Source of the DNA: Alphaproteobacteria bacterium | GTDB taxonomy: Bacteria; Pseudomonadota; Alphaproteobacteria; Rhizobiales; Hyphomicrobiaceae | Reading direction: 5' to 3' | DNA: 6,222 bases | Assembly: GCA_005888525.1 (NCBI GenBank) | Contig: VBAB01000324.1 | Location: 1 to 6,222, forward strand | In this document: positions 5,626 to 6,222 of the stretch, one piece after another | Numbering within the stretch: position 1 is the stretch's first letter | Layout of the letters: each line of letters opens with the position of its first letter | Notes under the pieces: generated by a model | Told to the model about the DNA's origin: nothing | What the model saw: the letters and a program-made list of their open reading frames with translations, nothing else | The model's database searches: none | Translations under genes and position numbers: made by a program

Positions 5626-6222
5626 ATGGACGATATCTCGTTCGGATTCCAGGCGGCGGCAGCGGGTGACGGCGGCCAATCCGACCACGAGCTCTATCGC
5701 GATCTGATGGAAGACTGCGCGCTGGGCCACAAGCTCGGCTACGACGCGGCCTGGCTGCTCGAGCATCACTTCAGCGACTACTACCCCACGCCCAGCCCCC
5801 TGCTGCTGATGGCGCATATCGCGGCGAAATATCCCGATCTGTCGCTCGGCACGTCGGTCCTGGTGCTGCCCTGGTATCACCCGCTGCGTCTGGCCGAAGA
5901 GATTGCCATGCTCAACAGCCTGACGCGGGGCACGCTGCACTTAGGGATAGGACGCGGCACGGCGAAAATGGAATACGATGCCTACAACATCGACATGAAC
6001 GAGGGCCGGGCGCGCTTCTCGGAGGTCTTCCAGATCATGGAGAAGGGCCTGGCGGGGAAGCCTTTCACCCACAAGGGCCGCTTCTGGAACATCGATCGTC
6101 CGATCCGCCTGCGGCCCGATCCCGTCGACAAGCCGGTGCGCTTCTACGGGGCCATTGGCAGCCCTGCGAGCGCGGAGGTGATGGGTGAGCTCGGCATCGC
6201 GCCCATCTGCCTGTCCACGTTC
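5626..6222 (+). CDS. LLM-class flavin-dependent oxidoreductase, 5' part
   Basis: The frame stays open for 199 codons and leaves the window without a stop, so the 3' part of the gene is missing; family members are usually about 330-380 residues. The sequence is typical of the bacterial luciferase-like superfamily: an early beta strand (ISFGFQA), LGYDAAWLLEHHFSDYYPTPSP at about 38-58, SLGTSVLVLPWYHPLRLAEEIAMLNSLTRGTLHLGIGRGT at 73-112, and the FSEVFQIMEKGLAGKPFTHKGRFW block at 131-154. These enzymes use reduced FMN or F420 to oxidise an organic substrate, often with oxygen; the substrate and cofactor cannot be read here. No signal peptide is seen. It starts 43 bases after the thiolase and could be co-transcribed with it, although the intervening palindrome may reduce read-through. 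A shared catabolic role with the thiolase is possible but not shown. Confidence 0.9.
   Translation, partial: MDDISFGFQAAAAGDGGQSDHELYRDLMEDCALGHKLGYDAAWLLEHHFSDYYPTPSPLLLMAHIAAKYPDLSLGTSVLVLPWYHPLRLAEEIAMLNSLTRGTLHLGIGRGTAKMEYDAYNIDMNEGRARFSEVFQIMEKGLAGKPFTHKGRFWNIDRPIRLRPDPVDKPVRFYGAIGSPASAEVMGELGIAPICLSTF

Overview
This is a GC-rich, densely packed stretch of bacterial chromosome with every supportable gene on the + strand. GC richness, an LpxH-like phosphoesterase, a lipobox lipoprotein and a PhaA/AtoB-type thiolase point to a Gram-negative proteobacterium, most plausibly a betaproteobacterium of the Burkholderiales type. That placement is inference; there is no rRNA or other marker gene to settle it.

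Layout, left to right: (1) a complete DUF2252 protein with kinase-like sequence motifs (29-1105); (2) a 185-base gap with no convincing signal; (3) a locus for a two-domain protein, an atypical CinA/PncC-like amidohydrolase domain joined to a NadD-like nucleotidylyltransferase domain (1291-2420), whose reading frame is broken near 1416 in a way that fits a loss of about 28 bases; (4) an LpxH-like calcineurin-fold metallophosphoesterase (2577-3368); (5) an unrecognised cysteine-rich lipoprotein (3470-4291); (6) an acetyl-CoA acetyltransferase (4386-5582); (7) a strong 15-bp-stem palindrome that includes the thiolase stop codon (5578-5613); (8) the 5' part of a luciferase-like (LLM-class) flavin-dependent oxidoreductase that runs off the right edge (5626-6222).

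The genes do not form one obvious pathway. The gaps of about 95 to 190 bases and mixed functions suggest housekeeping and accessory genes lying side by side rather than one operon. Only the thiolase and the LLM oxidoreductase are close enough (43 bases) to suggest co-transcription, and the palindrome sits between them. I see no phage, insertion sequence, CRISPR array, tRNA or defence cassette. The points most worth a second look are the broken CinA-NadD fusion gene and the palindrome at the thiolase stop.
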